NCBI GenBank assembly: GCA_035079385.1
Contig: JAVHKY010000054.1
Span: forward strand, 10,269,501-10,333,500
Reading direction: 5' to 3'
Length of the DNA: 64,000 nucleotides
From: Aspidiotus rigidus
Lineage: Eukaryota > Arthropoda > Insecta > Hemiptera > Diaspididae
The position numbers were made by a program, and so were the translations under genes. Within the stretch, counting starts at the first letter, position 1. The number at the start of each line of letters is the position of its first letter. The notes below the pieces were generated by a model. It made no database searches. It saw only the letters and a list, made by a program, of their open reading frames with translations, and was not told the origin of the DNA. Shown piece by piece: positions 25,501 to 37,400 of this stretch.

Positions 25501-28500
25501 CATGTAGCACTTGTGCTACGCGAGGCGATAAGGAGAATGACAAAAGGTGTGTATGAGTTAAAAACTCTGAAGCAATTCACGAGTGATGAGTAGAGATATA
25601 ACGGGGCAATGCCAATAACTAACTCGTAATATGGGCTCATACTAACTTTCCCGACAAGAAGAACAAAAAGACATGGTTCATAAATCCTTTCCATACAGAT
25701 TTTGATTCTTCAGCTTCAAATCTTATCATTTGACGAGCGAGACGAGTTCATTAATTTATAATGCAATGGCTAGCCCCTCGTTCAAAACTTTCCAACTTCA
25801 GAAAAATTTTGGTGCGGTCTTGGAATTGACTTCCTCATTTAATGTGTAGTTCGCAAGCGACCCGATTACTTCTTCCCTTCACATCAACGTACAAAGATTT
25901 ATGTGAATCGGATTTTTCGTTGTCAATCTACCTGAAGAATAAATGCAGCACTTGGCTCTTTGTCGATAGCAATTTGCAACTAGGCCTATAGGTACGTACG
26001 TTTAACAAAGCGTTTAGTCACGGCTCAACAAGCGCAGGCTTTTCACTGAATCTGACTTTGGCTACATTATTTTTTATTGATCATTACGACTTCATTTTTG
26101 CCTAATGGTACGTGATATAGTTCCCAGTTTGTCAAGTGGTAGGTAGGTACATAAAAACAAAAAAAAGTTGAAAGCCGCTATTCTAAATTGAAATGTGTAA
26201 AGACTTCTCAGCCAATATTATGTTGAGGGTCTGATTATTACCTATACCATCGTCATTCCGGAGTAACCGTTTCACTCCATTACAGTGTTGGAAGATATTC
26301 TCAGATCTCGTACTTGTTAATGCAATTTACAGTAATTAGACTACTGTGAGTGTGTTGACTTATTTTCTAACGTTGACATTCGATTTATATAGGTACGTAT
26401 CAAAATATATGTTTGAGTGTTAGCCCCAAATTCTTTTCGTTTTTTGGGGGTATTTAATTAGCTAGTCAGAGATTGCTCAGTCAAAAACAATGTACTTACT
26501 TTCATGTGTTTTGTGAATTTGTGAGTATAATTGTGACCAGTTATACGTCCTTTTTTTTTTCCTGAGATCTGTTTCATATGAATGGGTTTCAGTGAACATC
26601 TCATCTGTCCTATTGTCCGCAAACCTATCCTGACCTAAGTTTAACCTAATTTGAGGATTTAATGAAAGATGATCACGCTTACCATCCGCAATACCATGGA
26701 TCGGACTGATTCTGGAACAGAGCTCGTTCTGTATTCAATTCCAAGACATCGTCCAAACTTTCAAACTCGTCGTTATACGTTAGAAATTGGCAATTGGACA
26801 TGTAACTGATGTTATTCAAGTGCTTAAAAAAATCGAAGTCAAATGATGTCAAAGCTTGCCAATTTTTCGCAGCTCCGCGAACTACTAGAGGCCGACCAGT
26901 ATAAGCGTATCTGTGAGAAACGAAAATTTTCAGTCTTCATTGTCCAGACAGCGATTCTACTTAAAAATAAGAGGGTACCTATAAATACTACAGGAAGAGA
27001 AATTTCCGTCTTTTGTTTAGTATGTAGGTACTTCACCCAGTTCTTGAAGGATTTCTCTGTGCCACCTGACTGAGACCTTACTGCGTTGATGAGTACTTGA
27101 AATTCGGAAAGGACGAAATGATGAAGAAGTGCTGTGCAGTAATCAAACTTGATTTAACCCAGAGTTCAGATGAAGTACAAATAGATACAGTTTTTTAGAG
27201 AAGAAATCCTAAAAGTGTAGAACGGGTCAAGAATATAGAACGACTAAAAAGTTTTAATCTGTCTAGAAGAAGTTTTTGAAAGTAGGGAAATTCGCTTGGA
27301 CTCAGAGTTTATTTATTACCTATTTATTTTAATGTGATGCACGACACAGTTCAACAAAAAATCAGTTACGTGGGCACCACAAAAATACTTACCTACATTA
27401 AGTATTTATAACTTCAACATAAATCTAGTACTAATCACTCACACAATCATCACATTCATCCCTTCATTTTATGAGTTATGTGATTTGAACGTCATTTCGA
27501 AGTGATGCTTAAGAAATATTTTTCTATTGACGCGTTAAAATATTTAACCTTATTGAAACACTGTATTTTACGCTAAAACATACTTATCCTCGAAGTCATC
27601 TTTATCAATGTACTCCAGTGTATCGATACCGGTAGCATTAAGGCAAACAGCACAGTCCAGTGGTTCTCTCACCCATTTCGATAATACATCACCGCCTTCT
27701 ATCAAACAAGGCTAAAATTCGAAAAAGTTTAATCTACAGGAAAAAGTGTTATATTATCGTAACGTATTCCCGTGGGTGAAATTTATGACGATGGTTTCTG
27801 TTTAAATGTGTACAAGATGTAGGTATAGTGCGTGTACGATAAATTTCTTTACAACGGGTTCAATTGACGTCATCGTTCCTAAATCAGCTGAACAATGAAG
27901 CCAATTTATATAAATTACTGTTTGAAGAGTAAGAAATTATACTAAGCGATTTTGTGCTGCTTTCTCCTTTGAAAAAAGTTATTCAAAAGCACATACCTTT
28001 TTTTCGAACAGGTCTAATGTTGCACTTTGGTTCATGAAAAGATTTACATGAGACTCTATTTTCTTGGTATGGGCAGGAGTAAGTACAGGGCCGGAAATTT
28101 CATGGGGGAGACGAAAATCTTTGACGGATGAGGTCGATCGTGTAATATTTTAGGCATGGTGATGTGGTCCGGAACCCAGAGAAAGGAGACTGGTTCTGAG
28201 GTAGATAATAGCATTTACAGAAGTAAGGGATTAATAGAGTGAAGATTTTGCAATGCCAGGAGAGATAACAATGAATTAGATGACATTAGAATTTGAATTG
28301 AAGGGTGAGGAGAGTAAGATAAGAAAGACAAGAGTACATGGCGTTCGTGTCGGCGGTGAAAATTGAAGCAGCATTTTTCAATCTGTTATAGGTTATGACG
28401 CTTCGGATCGAGCAGGCATATCTTGTTTTGGGTTCTTAGGTGAAGCAGAACGAGGGAGGGGATCAACAACCCGGTAGAGATAATTTATTTCTATAATGAG

Positions 28501-30304
28501 TTGTCGGTATACCGGGTGGACCAGTTAAATGGGAGTTTGCACTTGATCTATTCTAGCGTGAAAACGCAAAACGTTAGATGTATACCTATTTTAATCTGCC
28601 AAATTTGTATCTCAATTTTATCTTCAATTTGTGCCCGACTCAACTTTCTACGACTTCTCTGAGTCGAGTTATGGACCAAAATGTGCCAAAGATTGACCGG
28701 TTTGCCAAGATTCTGGATATAAGAAACTGAAACTCCTATTGACTGATAACATTATTCTAGTCCAGCCGGTATAGGGTTGCGAGTTTTGCGAATATTAACT
28801 AGACCGAGTTAGATATCTAAAGGAGGGATTAGCCAAAGAGGGGTGGTCCGATTTGAGATTTTCTAAAGTTGAGATCCGAGAGGAAGGAGGAGAGAATTAT
28901 GTTGGCGAAGTGGAGAAATATAGTTTGGAAGCCTAGTGAATTGGGCTGTGGATGCTAGAAAATTAACGAGGAAGGATAGGGAATGATCTTTGAGAAGGGG
29001 TTCTCCCGCTTCAGCGCACTAGAACGCAGCTCACCGAGAGTCAGTCTTAGTGCTGATGATTGAGTTGTACCTTATAATTTCACGCAAGATTTATAAAATT
29101 GACTATCTATTGTGGCAGTGTAGTCCAGCTGAGAGCGAATTAGGCTTTCGTACAGTTGGAGAAGAAGTTTACGATTATAGCCAGTGCGTGGGTGAGCGAA
29201 GTATTTGAGGATGTAGAAGAGAAATTGACGTGAAGGGTTCAAGAAATTTCGTGGTCAAAGGTAGTGCCGAGAAATTTAGAGGTGGTATAAGGGTGGGAAG
29301 GATATAGGATGTAAAGATATTTTTTAGAATATTACCAGAATCGTTTCAATCTCCGCAAAATGACCTCACGATAAGAAATTCTATTCCTGTCAGAGCTTGG
29401 CTCTTCGCAAATCTGAAGTTTGTAAAGAAATGCTATAATCGGCGAGTAAGAGGAAAGTTAATACATTTCCGTTCTGAAGGATTGGGAATTCGCACTCATT
29501 GAGACCTATCATTGGGGAAACTCTGGTAGAGAATGGGGAAGTTGTCACGGAGCCCCATTTCATGTAATTTATAATGACGTCAGACACGAGGAAATGTTTT
29601 GTGAAGAGTTTAGAGTTGACGAGTAGGGTTTTATCCCTTGTAGTTTGAGGTCTAATGAGGTTTGAAGAGATTTTTTTACAGTTTGCTACTCTATTATGAA
29701 GATATGATCAGCATTCGTTATTTGGTTAGGTATAATTACTGTCTATTTGAGAAAAAAAAATTGGGGGTTGTGACCCTCGTGGGGCCTGTTTGAACTCTTT
29801 ATTCAATACATTATTATAGAATGTATATAGTAATAAAATTTGTAAATTTTGAATTGTTGGGATAAAAACCTCGTGTGGAGCTTCTTCGAGGTGATTATGG
29901 TCGAAAATGATATGGAAAATACATTCTCCGTGGTCATAGGCGCCAAATATCTCCAACTAAATCTTTTAGATTCCAGTTAGAGTGAGTTTCATCCCATCCA
30001 CAGGGGGGCAAAGACCTGCAACGAAGTGTTCCCCGGGGTTTTTTGGTTTTTTGTATGTATTCAAGCATTACGGGAAATTTCACACTGGTTACCAGAACTG
30101 AAATATTTTTTCACCAACTCCACGAAAGATAAATGATCTGGAATCCTGAAGCTATAATCTGCTCAAATCTTATCTCCTGCAAAAATTTAACCAACTTACC
30201 CTCGAATAGATAAAATCGGATACATAATTCCAGACAAGAGTAGCGAAACTTGTTGCTAAAATTGGGACCACGACATATATGTAAATGTATCTGCGGAAAC
30301 CCAT
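22535..30304 (-). CDS. JmjC/cupin-type Fe(II) dioxygenase-like protein with N-terminal membrane anchor
   Basis: Seven exons join in phase: 30304-30200, 28062-27997, 27711-27584, 26910-26683, 23279-23144, 22873-22741 and 22620-22535, giving 293 residues. The chosen ATG at 30304 gives MGFRRYIYIYVVVPILATSF, a positively charged end followed by a hydrophobic segment, as expected for a type II signal anchor. A cysteine-containing linker (DCAVCLNATG, residues ~76-85) follows, suggesting a luminal or extracellular catalytic part. The cupin fold is recognised from PLVVRGAAKNWQALTSFDF, KPYFLPDNSENYIVDWIFMG, the metal motif H221-I-D223, SWQAQIKGVKRWTLKTPEEC and VLDTNLWYHATE, where H275 would be the third ligand. 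The protein ends ITIGAEYD, a usual terminus for this insect family as I recall it. The substrate is unknown. Related JmjC proteins are 2-oxoglutarate-dependent hydroxylases or demethylases, but activity here is inferred. The sequence immediately upstream stays open without an ATG, so an upstream non-coding exon is possible. Confidence 0.88.
23895..24460. repeat. Foldback MITE-like inverted repeat in JmjC-gene intron 4
   Basis: The two halves are imperfect inverted copies. TTGGCTCTTATGGGAGAAAC near 23964 pairs with GTTTCTCCCATAAGAGCCAA near 24367, and AATTGCATACTTAT near 23918 pairs with ATAAGTATGCAATT near 24429. The outermost paired words are GGCTGTT and AACAGCC. No transposase is present. 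Confidence 0.8.
24913..24957 (+). CDS. Possible orphan first exon encoding a signal-peptide-like start
   Basis: An ATG opens a 15-codon run, MSCDLLVVLSAIFCG, ending exactly at a donor-like GTATGTG. The residues resemble the start of a secretory signal peptide. It lies on the plus strand inside intron 4 of the minus-strand JmjC-like gene. No matching second exon was found downstream, so this may be chance. Confidence 0.22.
25479..26180 (+). mobile_element. hAT-like transposon remnant with TIRs and 8 bp target duplication
   Basis: The ends CAGCGGTTCCCAACTT and the complement of AAGTTGAAAGCCGCTA form terminal inverted repeats. They are flanked by TTCTGAAT (25471-25478) and TTCTAAAT (26181-26188), an 8 bp duplication with one mismatch, as hAT elements make. 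Internal plus-strand sequence near 25860-25970 reads LLPFTSTYKDLCESDFSLS, a decayed version of the hAT C-terminal dimerisation block. The transposase is otherwise unreadable. Confidence 0.7.
28509..28740. mobile_element. Half-copy of a mariner-like MITE
   Basis: This begins CCGGGTGGACCAGTTAAATG after a TA and carries ACGCAAAACGTTAGATGTA and GAGTTATGGACCAAAATGTG. The same landmarks occur in the fuller copy at 33787-34331 and the half-copy at 44670-44866. Only one arm is preserved. Confidence 0.6.
28880..29680 (-). pseudogene. Degenerate non-LTR retrotransposon fragment (minus strand)
   Basis: Read on the minus strand, the stretch around 29100-29200 gives LLQLYESLIRSQLDYTATI followed by ALRLTLGELRSSAL. 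These are recognisable words from the region after the reverse transcriptase of jockey/R1-like LINEs. The corresponding part of the better element at 50.1-51.8 kb is similar at the DNA level (for example GATATTTGAGGA near 51512). Many stops are present. Confidence 0.6.
29690..30199. other. Intron 1 of the JmjC-like gene, end portion
   Basis: No repeat family, exon or RNA gene was recognised here beyond ordinary AT-rich intron sequence. Confidence 0.4.
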
Positions 30305-31027
30305 TTTGAACGCGTGACGAACATACCGCAAATGATATCGCGACAAAGTTGTCGCATCCCTTTTATTCCTAGCCCGTTGAGGTAAATAGGAACCCAGCCG
30401 CCGAAGGGCGCATACACTGACGAAATACCGCTCAATAAAGTACAAACGCTAGGTAAATCTTAAATTTTATTTTTTTATCGTTCAACAAAATATTAACTGA
30501 CTATTTCATTTTCAAACAAAGACAAAACTGAGAGAAAATATAAATACATGAAGGTCACACACCAATACAATCTTATAAAATACACTTCCGTTGTAAAACA
30601 CGAAAATATGAAGGAAAAATTTTTGTTCCATTGTGGTAACATACGTAGAGGATACCTGCCAGGAGGCGCATTTTTTGAATCTATCAATTATCATTTCATC
30701 ACTAGGAGAATATTGTAGTTTTGTTCCTTAAAAATATTATTCAAAAATGAAAATATAATCTCTCTATAAAAATTTCCCTTCATTGTCTTACAAATTACTT
30801 TTCTGAGAGTAAATCTCGCTTTGTACTTAATAATAAAGTAAGTATGATCGTACGCTAAGGTGCTTTTAGGAAACAAATTCGCGCAACGTATCTGAATACC
30901 AATAGTATGGTACGAATAATAATAAATTGCACGAAATAAATAAACAAATGAGTATAATAGAAAGAGAGAAAAAAAAAAGAATGATGGGAAAAACGTGATA
31001 TTGCACATGGATGTAACGATAAGATCA

Positions 31028-31380
31028 TTATTTGCTGGTTAGACTAGAGTTTTCTTTTCTTCTTGTATGACTGCAAAAATAAAAGAGGAATATTCAAATG
31101 AATAAATTACTGAGAAAATACCGTATTATATTCGAACTGAACCATACTCGTACCTTCTCAGAAAATGATGTCCTGTACTCCGATTGGATACTGTATGACA
31201 GCTGGTATTCGGATACAGATTCGACGACAGACAATAACTCGGCTTTGAAGTTACATCTATAGGTATTTTATAAATTCGAGTCACTGGAATCTGTTTTGGT
31301 GGTTTCTGTTGAATGATACGAGCTTTGGCCGCTCCCAGTGGTCTATAGGCATTATTGGACTTCCCAATTAATAACTTCAT
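31028..31380 (-). CDS. Small two-exon candidate gene of unknown function downstream of Cdc14
   Basis: An ATG at 31380, only about 44 nt after the Cdc14 stop on the same strand, opens exon 31380-31154 (donor GTACGAG). It joins in phase to exon 31070-31028 (acceptor TTTTTGCAG), giving 89 residues and a TAA stop. The product is basic and polar, with KPPKQIPVTRIYKIPI near residue 29-44 and HTRRKENSSLTSK at the end. I recognise no domain. It could be a small separate gene, a downstream cistron or an alternative Cdc14 3' exon, although no in-phase Cdc14 donor was found. A minus-strand AATAAA at 30466-30471 could serve it. Confidence 0.35.
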
Positions 31381-31423
31381 ATTTCATCGTAAAAAATTAT
31401 TTACATTCATACGAAATATTATA

Positions 31424-34400
31424 TTACGTTAGTGGTGTCGATTGACTTCTCGTTTGCTTGCGAGAAGCTTTTATATGATAAAGATGATCTCCCTGCGTAC
31501 CGTTCATTCGACTCCGCGAACTCCGCGTAATATTTTGAACGAGATCGAAGTTACTCTGTTGAGAAAAAAAGAAGAGCAAAATTTTGATACAAAATTGGTG
31601 AGGAGAAACGGAAAAATCGAGCATCAGTTTTCTATTTACTTTTTGAGGAACGTGAATCTCTCTCATGCTCGCTCTCAACTTGCAGGGAACTTCTTCTGGC
31701 TCGTCGAGATTGATTGCATTGATGTCTTGAACGATTTTCGACACATTGTCGTTCTTTTTCAACACAGTTGGCTCGTACAGAAGTTCCCCTTGCCAATTTT
31801 CGAAAGGCCCGTTTGGGATAGTGTGTATTTCACTGCTATACACCCCAAATCTATGCGTAGGTATGAAGTTGGGATTACCGTACAATTTTTTACGGTGACG
31901 GTTGCCCTCTAACCAGAGTTGCGATTTTTTTCTGTAAGCCAAGTAAAAATTCATAATTAGATGTAATTATCATCGCGCATTAATTTATTTTTAAAAATCC
32001 GAAAATATTTCAAAAACTTTTTCGAAGTCATTAATTTTAATGCCTATCATCAAACCGATTCGCGATTCGATCCATAAGCTACTGGAACGATTTTCCTGCA
32101 GAGACCATTACTTCATTTGTTTTCAAAATCCGAGTTATCTCGTGAAATAAATTCATCGGGTACAATATACAGTACCGTGAACCAAAACATCTTCGAGACC
32201 ATGACAACTTTTGATGACCTGAACGAAATAAGGACCACTGAAGGAGAGGGCGAGAAATACCTACCTAATAATTTTATGCAAGTAATTCATTCGAGTCGGT
32301 TAGCGCTAGTGACGTGCGGCACTTCTGACTACTGAGCGGAAATTGTTTGTAGTACTTGTTTGAACTATGGTGGTATATGGGACAAAAATGAAAGAATTGA
32401 AACGACACTTGAATGAAGCAGATTTTTCTCTTGACATCCTACGGCAGATGTCCATAAATGTGACCTGCGATGAGAAAAGGATGCTCATTTCCCACTGACA
32501 GGAACACTATTTCTCTCTGATTAGATGTTCAATCAGGGAGAAATGGCTTTCCTGCCAGTGGGCAATGAGCGTCTTTTTCTCATTGCTGGTCACAAATACA
32601 GATTCTACAAATTAGACAAGACAACAAAATTTTCAATTGATGCGATAGATTCAAAGAGGTGTACTCCCAAATAAGTAACGAGTCAAGTTATTCCAAAGTT
32701 TTCATTTCTCTTCCATATACCGCCATAGTTCAATTCCCGCTTCCAAATTCAGCAAAAATACCCTTACAATTGAACGAACCGCGCACGCATTTAACGATCC
32801 TAGCGGATGAGGTATGACCCGCCGAAATGAAGCTTTTAATGTTGCGCGGGTTGCTTATTTCATCAAATCTCGCTGGAGGACAAACAAGGACTTCAAGTTA
32901 ATTTATCTCGATTGTTTTGTTCGAGTTCTTGAAAAACTTTATGAGATTGAGTAAAAATCGTGTACTTCTAGCACTATGTTTTATTGTTAACTGCTAGTAA
33001 TGTTCATATAAAGAGTTGCAATTTTAGGAGATATTGATACAATTTTTAAAATTCAATATTGAAGGTGAAAAATACAAAGGAAAGTTTGTAATATTTGTAT
33101 TTTGATCAATACTGAGAAATTTTTGAGAATTATTTCCAGTTATGGTGGGTCCTCCAGGAAGATTCAATAGAATAATATGCTACCCGAAACACGTTGAAAG
33201 CCTTACATGAACAGAATTCATTGAGGAGAGAGCACGGAACTTGTTCCATGGGAAGTAATCGACATTGCAATTCCGAACTGCAATGAAGGGAGGGAATTCA
33301 AATTTGTAGAGAATTTATTCAGCATTCTTTGATTTTGATTTCATTTATATCTAGTGGGTCAAAGCTTCCGCCCCCGGTGACGCTACCAAAAACTTTCTCA
33401 TAAAGAAGCCTCCCTGAGAGTAAATCAAAGAAAATGTACATGAGTGCCAGGAGATTATCTCTCCCCTTATCTCAGAACATACTATTTTGTGACGTCATTG
33501 ACCCTAATCTTGATGACGTTATAACCTCAAGATCTATCTCTATTGATATGAACTATTCTGAAGTAGATTAGTTACACAAACAACCGATTGCCAAATACAC
33601 CTTCAACAGTATTTCTTAGCCTCTTAGTGTTGAAAAATACTGCTACTGTCGATAGAACTTTGTGGTAATGAAGATCTGTCTTTATAAAAAGTATTTTTCA
33701 ATAGTAACTCTACGCTGTAACCTCGATGACTGCATCTTATATAGCTCGATAGTCAAAATTTTCTCAAGATTCTCTTCTTGTAAATAGGGTGCGCCAAAAT
33801 GATGTTATCAGTAAAATGGGATTTCGGAGAAAATTTGTTCCAGCGCACAAACAAAAAATGTTGGATACATACTTGAAATGTACGAAAAATGTATCTCAAT
33901 TTTATCTACAATCCCTGAGCTTAGACCAGCCGAGTTATGGACCAAAATGTGCCAAAAATTGACCTACGAGTATATGCCAAGAATTTGAAAATAAGAAATT
34001 CAAAAATTCCCCACTTTCAAACTTCATAGGTTATTTAGGTATTTTTTTCGGAATCAGCGTTAAATTTCACTTTTAAATCAGATGAAATATGGAAATTCAA
34101 ACAATGTTCAAGTGTTGAGAATTTTGGCAAATTGATCAATTTTTGGCGCATTTCGGTGCAGAACTCGACTCAGTTAAGTCGTAGAAAGCTGGGTGGGGCG
34201 CAAATTCAATATGAAATTGAGACACAAACTTCATAGGTTTAAAGCGCACATCTATCGTTTTGCGTTCTTGAGCTGGAGTGAATTCAGTGCAAACTCCCAT
34301 TTAACTGGTAACATCATTTTGCCCCACCCAGTATAATGAAGGCTAAACGTATTATTGCAGCTCAGGGAGTATTTTGGCTGGACAGCGCTAGCGTCGCGCT

Positions 34401-37400
34401 GCATTTTTACCGAGCGAGGAGGAATTGAAAACGGGAGCTAAACTATGGCGGTATATCGGGAAAAAATGAAAAACGACGGCTTCCTAAACGAAGTTGAACG
34501 AGGAACGCAGGGAACCTGTTTTATGAGTAAAATGGGATTTGGTATTGAAAATTCAAGGAAGCGTAGACCTAGATAAAGCTAGTATAAAGAAGGCCTAGAC
34601 CTACTATAAGCCTAGTGTAATATAGTTTGATAGACTAAATGTTTCTCGAATCTCGAGCTATATATGATAGCTCGAGAGTTGAAATTTTTCCAAATCCCTT
34701 TCATTTCATATATAGCTCGATAGTCGAAATTTTTTCAAGTCCCCGTCCTATCATACATGGCTTGAGAGTCGAAATTTTTCTGAGTTTTTTGCTGGACGGC
34801 GGACGGCAAATTTCTCATAAAGCCCCCCATAAAACAGGTTCCCTGTTAAAATGTCGGCTCTCGAACCATACATGATAGGAGAGAGACTTGGAAAGATTTC
34901 AACTCTCGAGCTATATGTGATGGGAGGGGTACTTGGAAAAAATTTCGGCTCTCGAACCATGTATGATAGGAGAGGGACTTGGAAAATTTTTGACTCTCGA
35001 GCTATCTGTGATGGGAGGGGGACTTGGAAAAAATTTCGACTCTCGAGCCATATTATGATAGGAGAGGGACTTAGAAAAATTTCGACTATCAAGCTATATA
35101 TAATATGGTCTCAATCTTTTTTTTTTTTTTTTTTGGTATGGCACCACTGAATATTTTGTTGGAAGTTGGAAGTTATTCAATAGAAGCGCTCAAGAAGTGG
35201 AGTGCTGGAAGTTGGAAGCCGCAACGCGAGAAGTTGGAAGTGGAAGTTTTATTAAACGACTTTGCATCCTTGCAATCTGATGTCATTGATGTCTTTTCTA
35301 GGTTCCCTTCTATTATTTATAGCTCCAAAATCGGAGCCTTCGCAACATCGCAATTTGGTGACGTCATAGATCAACCTTTTTTAAGTCCCCCTCCTAGCTC
35401 GGTGGTCGGTGTATATAGCCTGAAAGTTGGCCCCGTCGAGTAAATAGATATGCAATGCTTCATACACCAATTGGCTTGACCTCTTCAATAAGCCAGATAT
35501 GCAACACTTCAAACACCATAAAACTCAAAACGTCCTTCTAAGGTATCCTAAGTCTCCCTCCTATAATATAAAGCTCCAATGTCCGGAGAGGGACTGACTC
35601 ATTGAAGGGGCTAATCCAATTGGTGCACGAAGCATTTCATGTCTAGTTATTTGAAGGGGCTACCATAATGTGGATGATATCAAGTACTATTTTTCAACCC
35701 AGAGAACAGGTTCCCTGTCGTTTTTTCCCAAGTCCTACTTCTATTATATACGAGCCGTAAACCCCCTAAATATTATAAAATTTCAAATTATTTTCAAAAT
35801 TCTTGATATTTATTTATCATTAGTATTCTTTCAGTTCAATTTCTAATCTAATTCTTTTCCAATTATTTTATGTCTTTTATCAGTAAGATCACCTAAAACA
35901 ACAACAGCAGTTTGTCGGACTTGTGGTAAATTTGTCCTAGCTTTACGGACATTGGCTACAGGATCGTCTCAACGTCAACCGCCCTAGATTTGCTTTCTTG
36001 CGTTTCGGCATTCCAATTAAATTGCAATAAAGTGAGACATCCGTTACTTCGATATTGAATTATTGACGTGAATTGTTTTTCTTTTCTTAGTCCTCACATT
36101 AAATTTGAAATAATGAAAGAAAACCACCAGTTTTTCAGATAATTGCTAAGCAAAATCTTTGTCGTAATCCTACACTATTCGATTACTCATAGTATGGGTA
36201 TTCAAAACTTCTCCGGTTAAAAAGAACCACTTTCCAAAAATGATTGCCTAGCACACATTAATTTTCGATGAACGTCAACAAAAATGATTGCTTAGCATTT
36301 TTAATCAATAAATTAATGAATGATACAGATTTTTCATCTCTTGGATCATTCATGACACCCCCCCCCCCCCCCGCCACCAAGCACAAAGATGTATACTACA
36401 CGCCATTCGCCTGATTTCGTAACTTCAAATTTATTACGCATAAACCTTCTCCTGGGCAAGCTAAAGCAATGGAAACAAATTCCAAGTTCATAGGTGAAAT
36501 AGGAATAAAGTTAAATGAATTTGCAATTTTGCAACTTCTCTTTATATAATAGATAGCTTTTTAACAGGGTACCTGTTTTATGGGGTGCTTTTTGAGAAAT
36601 TTGCCGTGCGCCGTCCAACAAAAAACTTGGCAAAATTTCGACTATCGAGCTATGTATGATAGGAGAAGGACTTAGAAAAATGTCGTTTCTCAAGCTATAT
36701 GTGATGGGAGGGGGACTTGGAAAAATTTCGACTCTCAAGGTATATAAGATAGGAGAGGGACTTGGGAACATTCCGACTCTCGAGCTATCATATATAGCTC
36801 GAGATAGAAAAATGACGGCTTCCTTAACGAAGTTAAACAAGGAACGCAGGGAACCTGTTTTATGATTCGAATGAGATTTGGTATTGAAATTTCAAGGAAG
36901 CCTAGATTTGGAGAAAGGTAGTAAAAAGAAGGCCTAGACCAACTATTAGTGTAATATAATATAGTTGGATAAATCAGGTTCCTTGTTAAAATTTCCACTC
37001 TTGAGCTATATATGATAGGAGGGGGGTTTGGAAAAACTTCGACTCTCGAGCTATATTTGTATTAGTTGACTACGAGAGTCGAATTTTTTCCAAGTCCCCC
37101 CTCCAATCATCTACAGCTCGAGAGTCGAAATTTTTCTAAGTCCCCCCTTCTATCATATATAGCTCGAGAGTCGAAATTTTTCTAAGTCCCCCTCCTATCA
37201 TCTATAGCTCGAGAGTCGAAATTTTAACAGGGAACCTGTTTTATGGGGGGCCATTAGTGGCGTGCGCCGAGCGCCGTCCGCCGTCCAGCGAAAAACTTAG
37301 AAAAATTACGGCTTCCTTAACGAAGTTAAACGAGGAACGCAGGGAACCTGTTTTATGATTCGAATGAGATTTGGTATTGAAAATTCAAGGAAGCCTAGAT

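Noticed and set aside
30305..30445. Open minus-strand sequence upstream of the JmjC-like ATG
   Set aside because: No ATG occurs in this frame, and the encoded basic residues precede a normal signal-anchor start at 30304. Treated as 5' leader or upstream exon.
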